This document shows, piece by piece, positions 46,147 to 55,024 of a DNA stretch of 64,000 nt. Below the pieces are notes generated by a model. That model was not told where the DNA came from, did not search any database, and saw only the letters and a list, made by a program, of their open reading frames with translations. The stretch covers positions 212,256 to 276,255 of the forward strand of contig JABAQJ010000005.1 of NCBI GenBank assembly GCA_019186945.1. The letters run 5' to 3'. The stretch is from Gemmatimonadaceae bacterium. Its GTDB lineage: Bacteria > Gemmatimonadota > Gemmatimonadetes > Gemmatimonadales > Gemmatimonadaceae. The position numbers and the translations under genes were made by a program. Within the stretch, counting starts at the first letter, position 1; every line of letters begins with the position of its first letter.

Positions 46147-48093
46147 TCAGAGCGTGGCGGCGAACTCCATGGGCAGGACGCGCGAGCTGATCTCATCGAG
46201 AAGCCGTTCGCAGAACGCGTCGACGTTCAGCACCTCCTGCTTCTTGCCCGCCCCGCGCGCGCGCACGGCGACGGTGCCGGCTTCAGCCTCACGCCGGCCC
46301 ACGACTGCCATATAGGGGATCTTGAGCAGCTCGGCCTCACGGATCCGGTAGTTGAGCGTGTCGTGTGTGGCCATCCCGGCGCGCACCCCACGTTCCGTGA
46401 GCTGGCGGACCACAGCCTCTGCTGCCTCGGACAGGTCGTCCGAAATCGGGAGTACGCGCACCTGCTCCGGCGCCAGCCAGAGCGGGAACGCACCAGCAAA
46501 ATGCTCGATGAGTATGGCGATGAAGCGCTCCAGCGAGCCACTGACGGCGCGATGAATCACGACCGGGCGGTGCGCCGTGTTGTCATCGCCGACGTACTGC
46601 AGGTCGAAACGTTCCGGGGCGGCATAGTCCAGCTGAATCGTTCCGAGTTGCCAGGCGCGACCTAACGCGTCCATCACATCGAAGTCGATCTTTGGGCCGT
46701 AGAACGCACCGTCGCCCGGTTTGAGCTCATACGGATGTCCGGTCGCCTCGAGGGCCGAACGCAACGCATCCTCTGCCCGATCCCAGAGCTCGTCGGAACC
46801 GATCCGCTGATCGGGCCGGGTGGCAAACTTCAGACTTGCCGTCAGCCCAAACGTCCGGTAGTACGACAGAATGAAGTCCACCAGGAACTGCACTTCGGCC
46901 GGGATCTGATTCTCCGTGAGGAAGACGTGACAGTCGTCCTGGGCGAACTGCCGAACACGGGTGAGGCCGGATAACGCTCCGGTCACCTCGTTCCGATGCA
47001 GCACGTCGAACGTCACGTACCGGAGCGGCAACTCCCGGTAGGAATGTTTCCTGCTGTTGTAGACCAGGTAGTGCGATGGACAATTCATCGGCTTGAGCGA
47101 TATGTCGTGTTCGCCCGATTCGTTGTCCAGCACGAGGAACATGTTGTCGCGGTACTTCCCCCAGTGCCCGGACTGCTCCCATAGTCCCTTGTTGTACAGC
47201 AATGGGGTCTTGATCTCCAGGAATGCGTGGCGCTGCCGCTCCTGGATGAACCTGACGAGTTCGTTGTAGACGATCGTTCCGCGCTCGGTCCAGAATACGG
47301 CGCCCGGTGAGAAGGGATGCAGCAGGAACAGGTCGAGTTCTTTTCCCACTCGGCGGTGGTCCCGCCGCTTCGCTTCCTCGATTCGATGGAGGTAGGCGTC
47401 GAGGTCGTCCTTCTTCCACCACGCGGTCGCGTAGATCCGCTGCAGCATCTGGCGCCGTTCGTCGCCACGCCAGTACGCGCCGGCAGTGTGAAGCAGTTTG
47501 AAATGCCTCAGGTACGACGTATCCGGTACGTGAGGACCGCGACAGAGATCAACGAAGGGCCCGTCAGTATAGGTCGAGATCACTTCCTCGTCAGGCAGGT
47601 CGGCGATGCGTTCCAGCTTGAGCGGGTCGTCGGCGAACCGCCGGTTCGCCTCCGCGCGATCGACTTCCTCGCGCACGAACGGGAGCTTCTCGGCCGCAAC
47701 TCGGTGCATTTCGGCCTCGAACGCCGCGAGATCTTCGGGCGTGAAGGGATGCTCGACCTGGAAGTCGTAGTAGAACCCATCCTCGATGGCCGGCCCGAAA
47801 CCGATCAACGCTTCCGGGCGGAGGCGGCGAACCGCAGTGGCCAGGACATGCGCGCCGGAATGACGCAATACCGCGAGCGATTCCGGATCGCGCTCTGTCA
47901 GGACGCGGAACCGACCGCCCCGACGAAGTGGCGTGCCGAGATCGATCGTCTCGCCATCGACCACGACGGCGATCGCGGCTTGCAGCAGACGCGCGCCAAT
48001 TGTCGCGACTACGTCGCGCGCCAGGGTTCCGGGGGCAACGACGCGCGTGGCGCCGTCGGGCAGGGTCAGCGTAAGCGTTTCGGGCGTGGACAT
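46147..48093 (-). CDS. thrS: Threonine--tRNA ligase
   Basis: 648 residues. An N-terminal TGS domain (about 1-60) precedes the editing domain, with HSGAHVLATAVRRL and the DLCRGPHVP block that carries the zinc-like HxxxH and C residues. The class II core holds the catalytic zinc set: Cys in LKPMNCPSH, His in DDCHVF and His in VVIHRAV. Motif 2 is in VTFDVLHRNEVTGALSGLTRVR. The C-terminal anticodon domain ends the protein. No ribosome site is obvious before ATG 48093. It is divergent from valS. Confidence 0.98.
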   Translation of the reverse strand: MSTPETLTLTLPDGATRVVAPGTLARDVVATIGARLLQAAIAVVVDGETIDLGTPLRRGGRFRVLTERDPESLAVLRHSGAHVLATAVRRLRPEALIGFGPAIEDGFYYDFQVEHPFTPEDLAAFEAEMHRVAAEKLPFVREEVDRAEANRRFADDPLKLERIADLPDEEVISTYTDGPFVDLCRGPHVPDTSYLRHFKLLHTAGAYWRGDERRQMLQRIYATAWWKKDDLDAYLHRIEEAKRRDHRRVGKELDLFLLHPFSPGAVFWTERGTIVYNELVRFIQERQRHAFLEIKTPLLYNKGLWEQSGHWGKYRDNMFLVLDNESGEHDISLKPMNCPSHYLVYNSRKHSYRELPLRYVTFDVLHRNEVTGALSGLTRVRQFAQDDCHVFLTENQIPAEVQFLVDFILSYYRTFGLTASLKFATRPDQRIGSDELWDRAEDALRSALEATGHPYELKPGDGAFYGPKIDFDVMDALGRAWQLGTIQLDYAAPERFDLQYVGDDNTAHRPVVIHRAVSGSLERFIAILIEHFAGAFPLWLAPEQVRVLPISDDLSEAAEAVVRQLTERGVRAGMATHDTLNYRIREAELLKIPYMAVVGRREAEAGTVAVRARGAGKKQEVLNVDAFCERLLDEISSRVLPMEFAATL

Positions 48094-48195
48094 CGCAAGC
48101 GAGGATCAAGTTGGGGCGCACGCGCAACTTATCCGTGCCCCGCGTCCTGCGCCAAGCGCACCGGCCCGCGTTTCCACGGTGTATCTTATCTCGCC

Positions 48196-50961
48196 ATGAG
48201 CGACGAGCAGCTGACCTCGGACCTGCCCGCACAGTACGACCACGCGAGTCAGGAAAGCGCGACCTATGCCCTGTGGGAGAGCGCGGGCCTGTTCACGGCA
48301 CGTGCTGAGCGTTCGACGCGCGTTGGCGGAACGCGCCCACCATTCGTGATCATGATTCCGCCGCCGAACGTGACGGCGGTCCTGCACATGGGGCACGGCC
48401 TGAACAACACCGTTCAGGATGTGGTTATCCGCTGGCGCCGGATGATGGGAGACGAAGCGCTTTGGCTCCCGGGAACGGACCATGCGGGGATCGCAACCCA
48501 GAACATGGTCGAGAAACTGCTCCGCAAGGAAGGCACCTCGCGTTTCGACATGGGGCGTGAGGCCTTCATAGGACGAACGATTTCGTATGTAAACGACGTG
48601 GGTGGGGCAATACTGGGTCAGTTGCGTGCCATTGGCGCGTCGGCGGACTGGTCGCGCACCGCCTACACGCTGTCGCCGTCGCTTTCGCGCGCGGTGCGCG
48701 AAGCGTTCGTCCGACTCTACGAGCGCGGGCTCATTTACCGCGGTCACCGCGTCATTCACTGGTGTCCGCGATGCCTGACGTCTCTCTCCGATGAAGAAGC
48801 GGAGCACCACGAGACGCAAGGGAAACTGTACCACATCGCGTATCCCCTCACGAGCGTTCGTCCGAAAGACAGGATCAACCACATTGTCGTTGCCACCACG
48901 CGCCCCGAGACGATGTTGGGCGATGTCGCGGTGGCCGTGAATCCCGAAGATCCTCGCTACGCCGACCTGGTGGGCCGGACGGTCCTGCTGCCGATCGCGA
49001 ACGTCGAGATCCCGATCGTCGCCGACGATTACTCGGATCCGGAATTCGGCAGCGGCGCCGTGAAGATCACGCCGGCCCACGATCCGAACGACTTCGCCGT
49101 AGCCCAGCGCCATCAGCTGGCGATGCCGGTGATCATGGACGAGTCGGCACTGATGCAGGAAGTGATGGACGCCGGTGGTCGCGTCCCGGACGCGGTGCGC
49201 GGTCTCGATCGCTTCACTGCGCGCGACAAACTGGTGGACCTGCTACGAGCCTCGGGCAACCTCGTCAAGGTGGATCCGCATCGTCTGGCAATCCGCCGCT
49301 GCTATCGCTGCGACACGATCGTAGAGCCACGCCTGTCGGAACAATGGTTCGTGCGAATGAAGCCGCTCGCCGAGCCGGCGCTCAAGGCCGTCCGCGACGG
49401 GACGATTCGCGTCCTCCCCGAGCGCTGGGAGGCAGTCTACGTGAACTGGCTCGAGAACATCCGCGACTGGAATATCTCGCGCCAGCTCTGGTGGGGACAT
49501 CGCATCCCCGTGTGGTACTGCGACGCGTGCGGCAAGACGACGGCCAGTCGCGACGACCTGGTTCGCTGTCCGGCCTGTGACGGCCCGGTACGACAGGACG
49601 AGGACGTGCTCGATACCTGGTTCTCGTCCGGCCTCTGGCCATTCTCCACGTTAGGCTGGCCGGAAGACACGGCGGACCTGCGCGCATTCTACCCGACGGA
49701 CCTGCTGGTGACGGGCCCGGAAATCCTGTTCTTCTGGGTGGCCCGGATGATCATGAACGGTTTCGCTTTCCTGGGCGAAGCGCCGTTCCACACGGTCTAC
49801 TTGCACGGCACGGTGCGAGATGCCGAGCACGTCAAGATGTCAAAATCGCTCGGTAACGGCATCGACCCGCTGGACGTGGTGCAGCTGTACGGCGCCGATG
49901 CCCTGCGCTACACGGTGATCGCCGGCATGGGCCTTGGAGCGGACACGATCCTCGATCCGCGCGATCTCGAGCGCTCCTTCGCGCCAGGCCGAAACTTCGT
50001 CACCAAACTCTGGAACATCGGTCGGTTCCTGCTCGCCAACGTCGGCACGGCCCCGGTGACCGCCTTCGACCGGATCCCCGCCGATCGGCTGACCCTCGCC
50101 GATCGGTGGATCCTCGAACGCCTCGATGCCGCCATCGTCTCCTGCGACTCCGCGTTGGGTCCCGCCCGGCCGGACGACGGCGCCTGGACGAATGCCCAGC
50201 GATACACGGGACTGCGCCTGAACGAGTACACGGAAGCGGCACGCAGCTTCGTGTGGTCGGAACTCGCCGACTGGTACATCGAATCGGTCAAGCCGCGCGT
50301 GTCGTCGCATACTGACGACGGCGAGATCGCACGGTCGGTACTCGTGCACGTGTTCGACCAGGCGTTGCGGCTGCTCCAGCCGATCGTGCCGTTCGTGACC
50401 GACGCACTCTGGCAGCGCCTTCCCGGACGACTTCCCGGAGACTTCCTCCCGATCGCCGCCTGGCCACGGGTGCAAGGGCTTGCCGCGGACGGCAGGATGT
50501 TCGAGGTGGTGCGTGATGCCGTCACCACCATCCGCCAATTCCGCGCGGACTACGCGATACCGCCTGGACGTCAGGTCCGCGTGCAACTCGTTCCGACACC
50601 GCTTTCCGCCGCGACGTGCGAAAGCCAAGCCAGCGTCATAGGTCACCTGGCTCGAAGCGACGTTGAGGTAACGATCACTCCCGCGTCCGGTGCCGCCGCA
50701 CACGCAGTGCTCGCCGACGGAACCGAACTGGTCCTCCCGCTGGCGGGCACGATCGATCTGGAAAAGGAATGCGCCCGGTTGCAGCGCGACCTGGCCAGTC
50801 TGGACACGCAACTCGCCGGCCTGCGATCGCGCCTGGCCAACGAGAACTTCCTGTCGCGGGCCAAGCCGGACGTGGTCGACGCCGAGCGGCGCAAGGAGGC
50901 GGAGTGGTCGGCGCGGCGCACGCAGCTGCTCGCAAAAGTCGACGCACTGTGCGGCGCCTGA
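48196..50961 (+). CDS. valS: Valine--tRNA ligase
   Basis: 921 residues from ATG 48196; the open frame continues upstream over thrS but that part is not coding. The signature motifs are PPPNVTAVLHMGHGLNNT (HIGH-type) and VKMSKSLGNGIDPLD (KMSKS). WLPGTDHAGIATQ marks the catalytic region, and the CP1 editing domain includes TTRPETMLGDVAVAVNP. A C-terminal coiled coil (LEKECARLQRDLASLDTQL) is present. No Shine-Dalgarno is visible, but TATCTT lies nine bases before the ATG, so a leaderless transcript is possible. Confidence 0.98.
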   Translation: MSDEQLTSDLPAQYDHASQESATYALWESAGLFTARAERSTRVGGTRPPFVIMIPPPNVTAVLHMGHGLNNTVQDVVIRWRRMMGDEALWLPGTDHAGIATQNMVEKLLRKEGTSRFDMGREAFIGRTISYVNDVGGAILGQLRAIGASADWSRTAYTLSPSLSRAVREAFVRLYERGLIYRGHRVIHWCPRCLTSLSDEEAEHHETQGKLYHIAYPLTSVRPKDRINHIVVATTRPETMLGDVAVAVNPEDPRYADLVGRTVLLPIANVEIPIVADDYSDPEFGSGAVKITPAHDPNDFAVAQRHQLAMPVIMDESALMQEVMDAGGRVPDAVRGLDRFTARDKLVDLLRASGNLVKVDPHRLAIRRCYRCDTIVEPRLSEQWFVRMKPLAEPALKAVRDGTIRVLPERWEAVYVNWLENIRDWNISRQLWWGHRIPVWYCDACGKTTASRDDLVRCPACDGPVRQDEDVLDTWFSSGLWPFSTLGWPEDTADLRAFYPTDLLVTGPEILFFWVARMIMNGFAFLGEAPFHTVYLHGTVRDAEHVKMSKSLGNGIDPLDVVQLYGADALRYTVIAGMGLGADTILDPRDLERSFAPGRNFVTKLWNIGRFLLANVGTAPVTAFDRIPADRLTLADRWILERLDAAIVSCDSALGPARPDDGAWTNAQRYTGLRLNEYTEAARSFVWSELADWYIESVKPRVSSHTDDGEIARSVLVHVFDQALRLLQPIVPFVTDALWQRLPGRLPGDFLPIAAWPRVQGLAADGRMFEVVRDAVTTIRQFRADYAIPPGRQVRVQLVPTPLSAATCESQASVIGHLARSDVEVTITPASGAAAHAVLADGTELVLPLAGTIDLEKECARLQRDLASLDTQLAGLRSRLANENFLSRAKPDVVDAERRKEAEWSARRTQLLAKVDALCGA

Positions 50962-52337
50962 TCCTGGTCGGCCTCCTGGCTGCGTGTGCGCAGACCGGCG
51001 CCCCGCCCGGAGGGCCACCGGACGACGTCGCACCCAAGCTCCTGCGAATCCGCCCAGACACCAACGCTCTCAACGTTCGAACGCGCGACGTGACGCTGCT
51101 GTTCGACGAAGTCGTGAGCGAGCGCCCTCAAGGTGCAACCGGACTCGCGGGACTCTTCCTGATATCGCCCAGTGTGGGAGAGCCGATCGTCGGGTGGCAT
51201 CGGAACCGTCTCGAAGTACGTCCGCGCGGCGGCTACAGGGACAACACTACCTACACCGTTACCATGCTGCCCGGGCTGTCTGACCTGGACAGCAACGTCG
51301 ATTCGTCTGGGGTCACCTTCGTCTTCTCCACGGGACCGACCATTGCGACTGGTCGCATCACGGGAACGGTCTTCGACTGGCCAGGGGACAAGACCGCGCC
51401 CAGAAGTCTCGTAGAAGCGATCTCGCTGCCGGACAGCTTGCACTATGTTGCCAGTTCCGATTCCCTGGGCGAGTTCCTCATGGGACATCTGCCTAACGGA
51501 ACGTACCTCCTGCGCGCACTGCTCGATGGAAACCGGAATCGCCAGGTTGATCCGCGCGAGTCGTACGATACCGCGACGGTCACGCTCGACGATTCGCTGC
51601 ACCGCGAGATGTACGCGTTCGTACGCGATACGCTCGGGCCAAGCCTGACGACGGTGACGATTCGTGACAGCCTCACCCTGAAGCTCACATTCGACCATCC
51701 GCTGGACACCAGCCTCGTGATCTCCCCCGAGCGCTTCACACTCAAGGCCGAACCGGTGGCCGCGCGGCCGCAGGGCGACACGGCGGTCGCCGCGACCCCG
51801 CGCGCACCACGGATCGTGGCGGCGATCACCCAGCGCGCCTACGATCGCCGCGTCGCCGATTCGCTGAAGCTGAAGGCGGTCCAGGACAGCGTGCGCCAGG
51901 CCGCGGAAGCCGACTCGACCCGGCGTGCCGACAGCGCGCGCGTGAACACGCGCATCGAGCGCCAGACGACCCGGCGTCCCGCGGTGGCCGACACAACGCC
52001 CGACTCGGCTGCCGCACCGCGTCGTCAGGCGCGCAAGATCGCGATCCAGGTACCGTCGTCTGACATCCTGCTCACACTGGAATCGCCGCTCGCGCCATCG
52101 TCCGTCTTTCGTGTGACCGCCAGCGAGATGCGCTCCCTGCTGGGCCGCGTGAAGACCAGCGACCGTCTGTTCCGCACGCCGAAGGCCACGGACGTGGATA
52201 CCACCAGGAAGGGGAACGACACGACCGGGAAGCCGATCCCGCCCCCCGACACCGGTTCCGTCCCGCAGCGCTCGACGCGAGGATCGTCGCCGGTGCGCGT
52301 GCCGGTCGAAAACTGGTTAGGCACCCGGCGAGAATGA
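50949..52337 (+). CDS. Ig-like domain lipoprotein
   Basis: 462 residues from GTG 50949, overlapping the end of valS by 13 bases. The signal peptide ends in a lipobox (LLAAC), so Cys at about residue 13 is lipidated. Residues about 25-130 form a bacterial Ig-like/SbsA-type domain, with TRDVTLLFDEVVSERP and the RNRLEVRP and YTVTMLPGLSDLDSNVDSSG strands. A Thr/Asp-rich beta region follows, and from about residue 310 a charged helical segment. It is likely attached to the outer membrane; the role is unknown. The stop overlaps selA. Confidence 0.82.
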   Translation: MRRLILVGLLAACAQTGAPPGGPPDDVAPKLLRIRPDTNALNVRTRDVTLLFDEVVSERPQGATGLAGLFLISPSVGEPIVGWHRNRLEVRPRGGYRDNTTYTVTMLPGLSDLDSNVDSSGVTFVFSTGPTIATGRITGTVFDWPGDKTAPRSLVEAISLPDSLHYVASSDSLGEFLMGHLPNGTYLLRALLDGNRNRQVDPRESYDTATVTLDDSLHREMYAFVRDTLGPSLTTVTIRDSLTLKLTFDHPLDTSLVISPERFTLKAEPVAARPQGDTAVAATPRAPRIVAAITQRAYDRRVADSLKLKAVQDSVRQAAEADSTRRADSARVNTRIERQTTRRPAVADTTPDSAAAPRRQARKIAIQVPSSDILLTLESPLAPSSVFRVTASEMRSLLGRVKTSDRLFRTPKATDVDTTRKGNDTTGKPIPPPDTGSVPQRSTRGSSPVRVPVENWLGTRRE

Positions 52338-53707
52338 CGTCGTCCGATCCGCGGCGCGCCGTCCCCGCGGTCGGCGCATTGCTGGAGGCTCCGCTGATCC
52401 GGGCGATGACGGCGACCATCCCGCGTACCGTGCTCGCGGAAGCCGCGCGACGCGTCACGGACAGGGCGCGGAGTGACCCGCGGGGGATGCCGAGCGACGA
52501 TTCCGCATGGGCGTCCGCGGTGGCCGCTGAGGCAGATCGGTTGCAGCTACCGACGCTGCGCCCGCTGTTCAACGCCACCGGTGTGGTGCTGCACACGAAC
52601 CTGGGGCGCGCACCGTTGCCAGCTGCAGCGGTCGCCGCTATTCAGCGCACCGCCGCCGGTGCCTGCAACCTGGAGTTCGATCTCGGGACTGGCGCCCGCG
52701 GATCCCGGTACACGCACTGCGCGGCACTCCTGTGCGAGCTGACTGGCGCCGAAGACGCGCTGGTGGTCAACAACTGCGCCGCGGCGCTCGTCCTCGCGCT
52801 GCACACGTTGGCCCGCGGATGCCGAGTGCTCGTTTCGCGCGGCGAACTGATCGAGATTGGAGGGAGCTTCCGTGTGCCGGACATCATGGCGCAGAGCGGG
52901 GTTACGATCCAGGAAGTCGGCACGACCAATCGCACGCACCTCGACGACTACGAAATCGCGTCGGCTGGCGATATCGCCGCGATCGTCAAGGTGCACCGCT
53001 CGAACTTCGAGATGAGCGGCTTTGTCGCCGAGGCGACGCTGCGCGATCTCGCAGGGCTGGCGCAACGCCACGACATTCCGCTGATTCACGACTTCGGCAG
53101 CGGTCTGCTCCTCTCGCTCGAGCCCTTTGGGTTGGCGGGCGAGCCCACGGCACGCGACGTGGTACGCGAGGGGGCGACCATCACGCTCATGAGCGGGGAC
53201 AAGCTCCTCGGTGGTCCGCAAGCCGGTATCATGCTCGGCACGCGGACGGCGATCTCGACGTGCCGCTCCAACCCGCTGACACGTGCGTTCCGTGTCGACA
53301 GGCTCACGATCGCCGCGCTCTCGGCCACCCTCGCGCTCTATCGCGACCCAGCGCGCGCTGTGCGGGAAGTCCCCACGCTGGCGATGGCGACAGCGTCCCC
53401 GACGTCGCTACGTGACCGGGCCGATGCCCTGGCGACCAGGCTCGCCGCGCGCGGAATCCCGTGCTCGACAGTCGCGACCACTGGGAGCGTCGGCGGTGGG
53501 GCATTTCCGTCGGCACGACTCCCGTCGTGGGCGGTCGCGTTAGGCGGAGACGCCAACTCCATGGAACGGAAACTACGCCACGGGCGCACACCGGTGATCG
53601 GCCGTATTGCCGGCGAACGTGTCCTGATCGAGCTGCGATCGATTCCAGTCGGCAGCGATGCCGAACTGGCCGACGCCGTGCTCTACGCTCTCAGCGAGCA
53701 TGACTGA
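52334..53707 (+). CDS. selA: L-seryl-tRNA(Sec) selenium transferase (SelA)
   Basis: 457 residues, the usual length. The start ATG 52334 overlaps the previous stop by four bases. The SelA pattern is clear: PLFNATGVVLHTNLGRAPLPAAA near the start, an SRYTHCAALLCELTGAEDALVVNNCAAAL block, and the PLP-lysine block LMSGDKLLGGPQAGIM near residue 290. SelA converts serine on tRNA(Sec) to selenocysteine with selenophosphate. The tRNA(Sec), selB and selD genes are not seen in this window. The stop overlaps the next gene by eight bases. Confidence 0.95.
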   Translation: MTSSDPRRAVPAVGALLEAPLIRAMTATIPRTVLAEAARRVTDRARSDPRGMPSDDSAWASAVAAEADRLQLPTLRPLFNATGVVLHTNLGRAPLPAAAVAAIQRTAAGACNLEFDLGTGARGSRYTHCAALLCELTGAEDALVVNNCAAALVLALHTLARGCRVLVSRGELIEIGGSFRVPDIMAQSGVTIQEVGTTNRTHLDDYEIASAGDIAAIVKVHRSNFEMSGFVAEATLRDLAGLAQRHDIPLIHDFGSGLLLSLEPFGLAGEPTARDVVREGATITLMSGDKLLGGPQAGIMLGTRTAISTCRSNPLTRAFRVDRLTIAALSATLALYRDPARAVREVPTLAMATASPTSLRDRADALATRLAARGIPCSTVATTGSVGGGAFPSARLPSWAVALGGDANSMERKLRHGRTPVIGRIAGERVLIELRSIPVGSDAELADAVLYALSEHD

Positions 53708-54287
53708 GCCTCGCATAGCGTTCCTGGATCGGGATGGCACGTTGATCGAGGACAGGCACTACCTCGGCGATCCCGCCGGCGTCGTATTGCTCCCAAGCGT
53801 CACCCACGCCGTGGGGCGACTCCGCGATGCTGGCGTGCGGATCGTCGTGGTCACAAATCAAAGCGGCATCGCACGCGGCTTCATCACCGAGGCCGCGTAC
53901 GAAGCCACGCGCGACCGGCTCGCGTCCCTGATGGCGCAGGCCGACGCACAGATCGATCTCCAGCTGCACTGTCCGCATTACCCACCGATCTCCGGAACCT
54001 GCCGGTGCCGGAAACCGGGAACCGAGCTGCATGAGCGCGCAGCACGTGCACTCGGTGCGGACCTCGCCAAGGCGCTGTATGCAGGCGATCGATGGCGCGA
54101 CGTTGAACCGGGTATCGTGCTGGGCGGCCACCCGTTCCTCGTGCCGTCTACAGACACTCCAGCCGACGAACGGGCTCGCGCTGCGCAAGCGGGCATCCTT
54201 TGCGACTCATTGGGTCTCGCCGTCGCACGATACCTCGATGCCGGCCAGCGTACGCCCGCTCTTACGACTCAACGCCGACGCTCGTAG
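53700..54287 (+). CDS. gmhB: HAD-IIIA phosphatase, GmhB-like
   Basis: 195 residues from ATG 53700, overlapping the selA stop by eight bases. HAD motif I is FLDRDGTLIED, motif II is VVTNQSGIARG, and the zinc knuckle CPHYPP...C-R-C-R-K-P follows with four ligands. This architecture marks D-glycero-D-manno-heptose 1,7-bisphosphate 7-phosphatase and histidinol phosphatase relatives. A lipopolysaccharide heptose role is likely, but no heptose genes are adjacent. Confidence 0.88.
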   Translation: MTEPRIAFLDRDGTLIEDRHYLGDPAGVVLLPSVTHAVGRLRDAGVRIVVVTNQSGIARGFITEAAYEATRDRLASLMAQADAQIDLQLHCPHYPPISGTCRCRKPGTELHERAARALGADLAKALYAGDRWRDVEPGIVLGGHPFLVPSTDTPADERARAAQAGILCDSLGLAVARYLDAGQRTPALTTQRRRS

Positions 54288-54298
54288 TATCCGACTCG

Positions 54299-54988
54299 AT
54301 GTCCGCTCGACTGGCCGTCTTCTGTTCCGGTGGAGGTTCCAACTTCCAGGCGATTCTCGACTACCTCTCGCTAGGGACGAGGTCGAGCCGCGTCGAGGTT
54401 GCGCTGATGGCAACCGATCGCAAGGACGCCGGAGCGATCGCACGCGCCCGGCAGAGCGCCGTTCCAGTCGCCATCATGGACGTTGCGTCTCGCACCGATG
54501 GACTTGGCGCTCTGCTCGCCGCGCATGACATTACGCACATTGCCCTCGCTGGCTACATACGCTTCGTACCCACCGATGTCACCGCATCGTTTCGCGGGAG
54601 GATCGTCAATATCCATCCCGCGCTGCTTCCGGCGTTCGGCGGTCCGGGAATGTACGGCCAGCGTGTGCACGTGGCCGTTCGCGCAGCCGGTGTAACCGTC
54701 ACCGGTGCGACGGTGCATTTCGTCGACGCCGCCTACGACCACGGGCCGATCATCGCCCAATGGCCTGTGCCGGTCTTCCCGGACGATTCAGCTGACGACA
54801 TAGCGCGTCGTGTGCTGGACGTCGAACACGCTCTGTACCCTCGTGTCGTTCATGACGTGGCGACGGGCCGCATCACGTTAGGTAGTGACGACTGCGTCCA
54901 GGGTCGTCCTGCACCGAAACTCCCGTTCTTTTCGCTCCGCGACGCTCCTGCACTGCCGGACGACCTGCTCGACCCGCCAGCGTCGTGA
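54299..54988 (+). CDS. purN: Phosphoribosylglycinamide formyltransferase
   Basis: 229 residues from ATG 54299, with no strong ribosome site. Blocks are FCSGGGSNFQAILDYL at the N-terminus and RGRIVNIHPALLPAFGGPGMYGQRVHVAV, with the catalytic Asn/His; then ATVHFVDAAYDHGPIIAQ, with the catalytic Asp. It transfers the formyl group of 10-formyl-THF to GAR in purine synthesis. It is next to purH, the later enzyme of the same pathway. Confidence 0.95.
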   Translation: MSARLAVFCSGGGSNFQAILDYLSLGTRSSRVEVALMATDRKDAGAIARARQSAVPVAIMDVASRTDGLGALLAAHDITHIALAGYIRFVPTDVTASFRGRIVNIHPALLPAFGGPGMYGQRVHVAVRAAGVTVTGATVHFVDAAYDHGPIIAQWPVPVFPDDSADDIARRVLDVEHALYPRVVHDVATGRITLGSDDCVQGRPAPKLPFFSLRDAPALPDDLLDPPAS

Positions 54989-55024
54989 CCCCTCTCGCTT
55001 TCCATTGAGACTCCCCAGGCGCCA

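Noticed and set aside
47317..48195. N-terminal extension of valS over thrS
   Set aside because: ValRS homology starts at ATG 48196, and the extension lies antisense to thrS.
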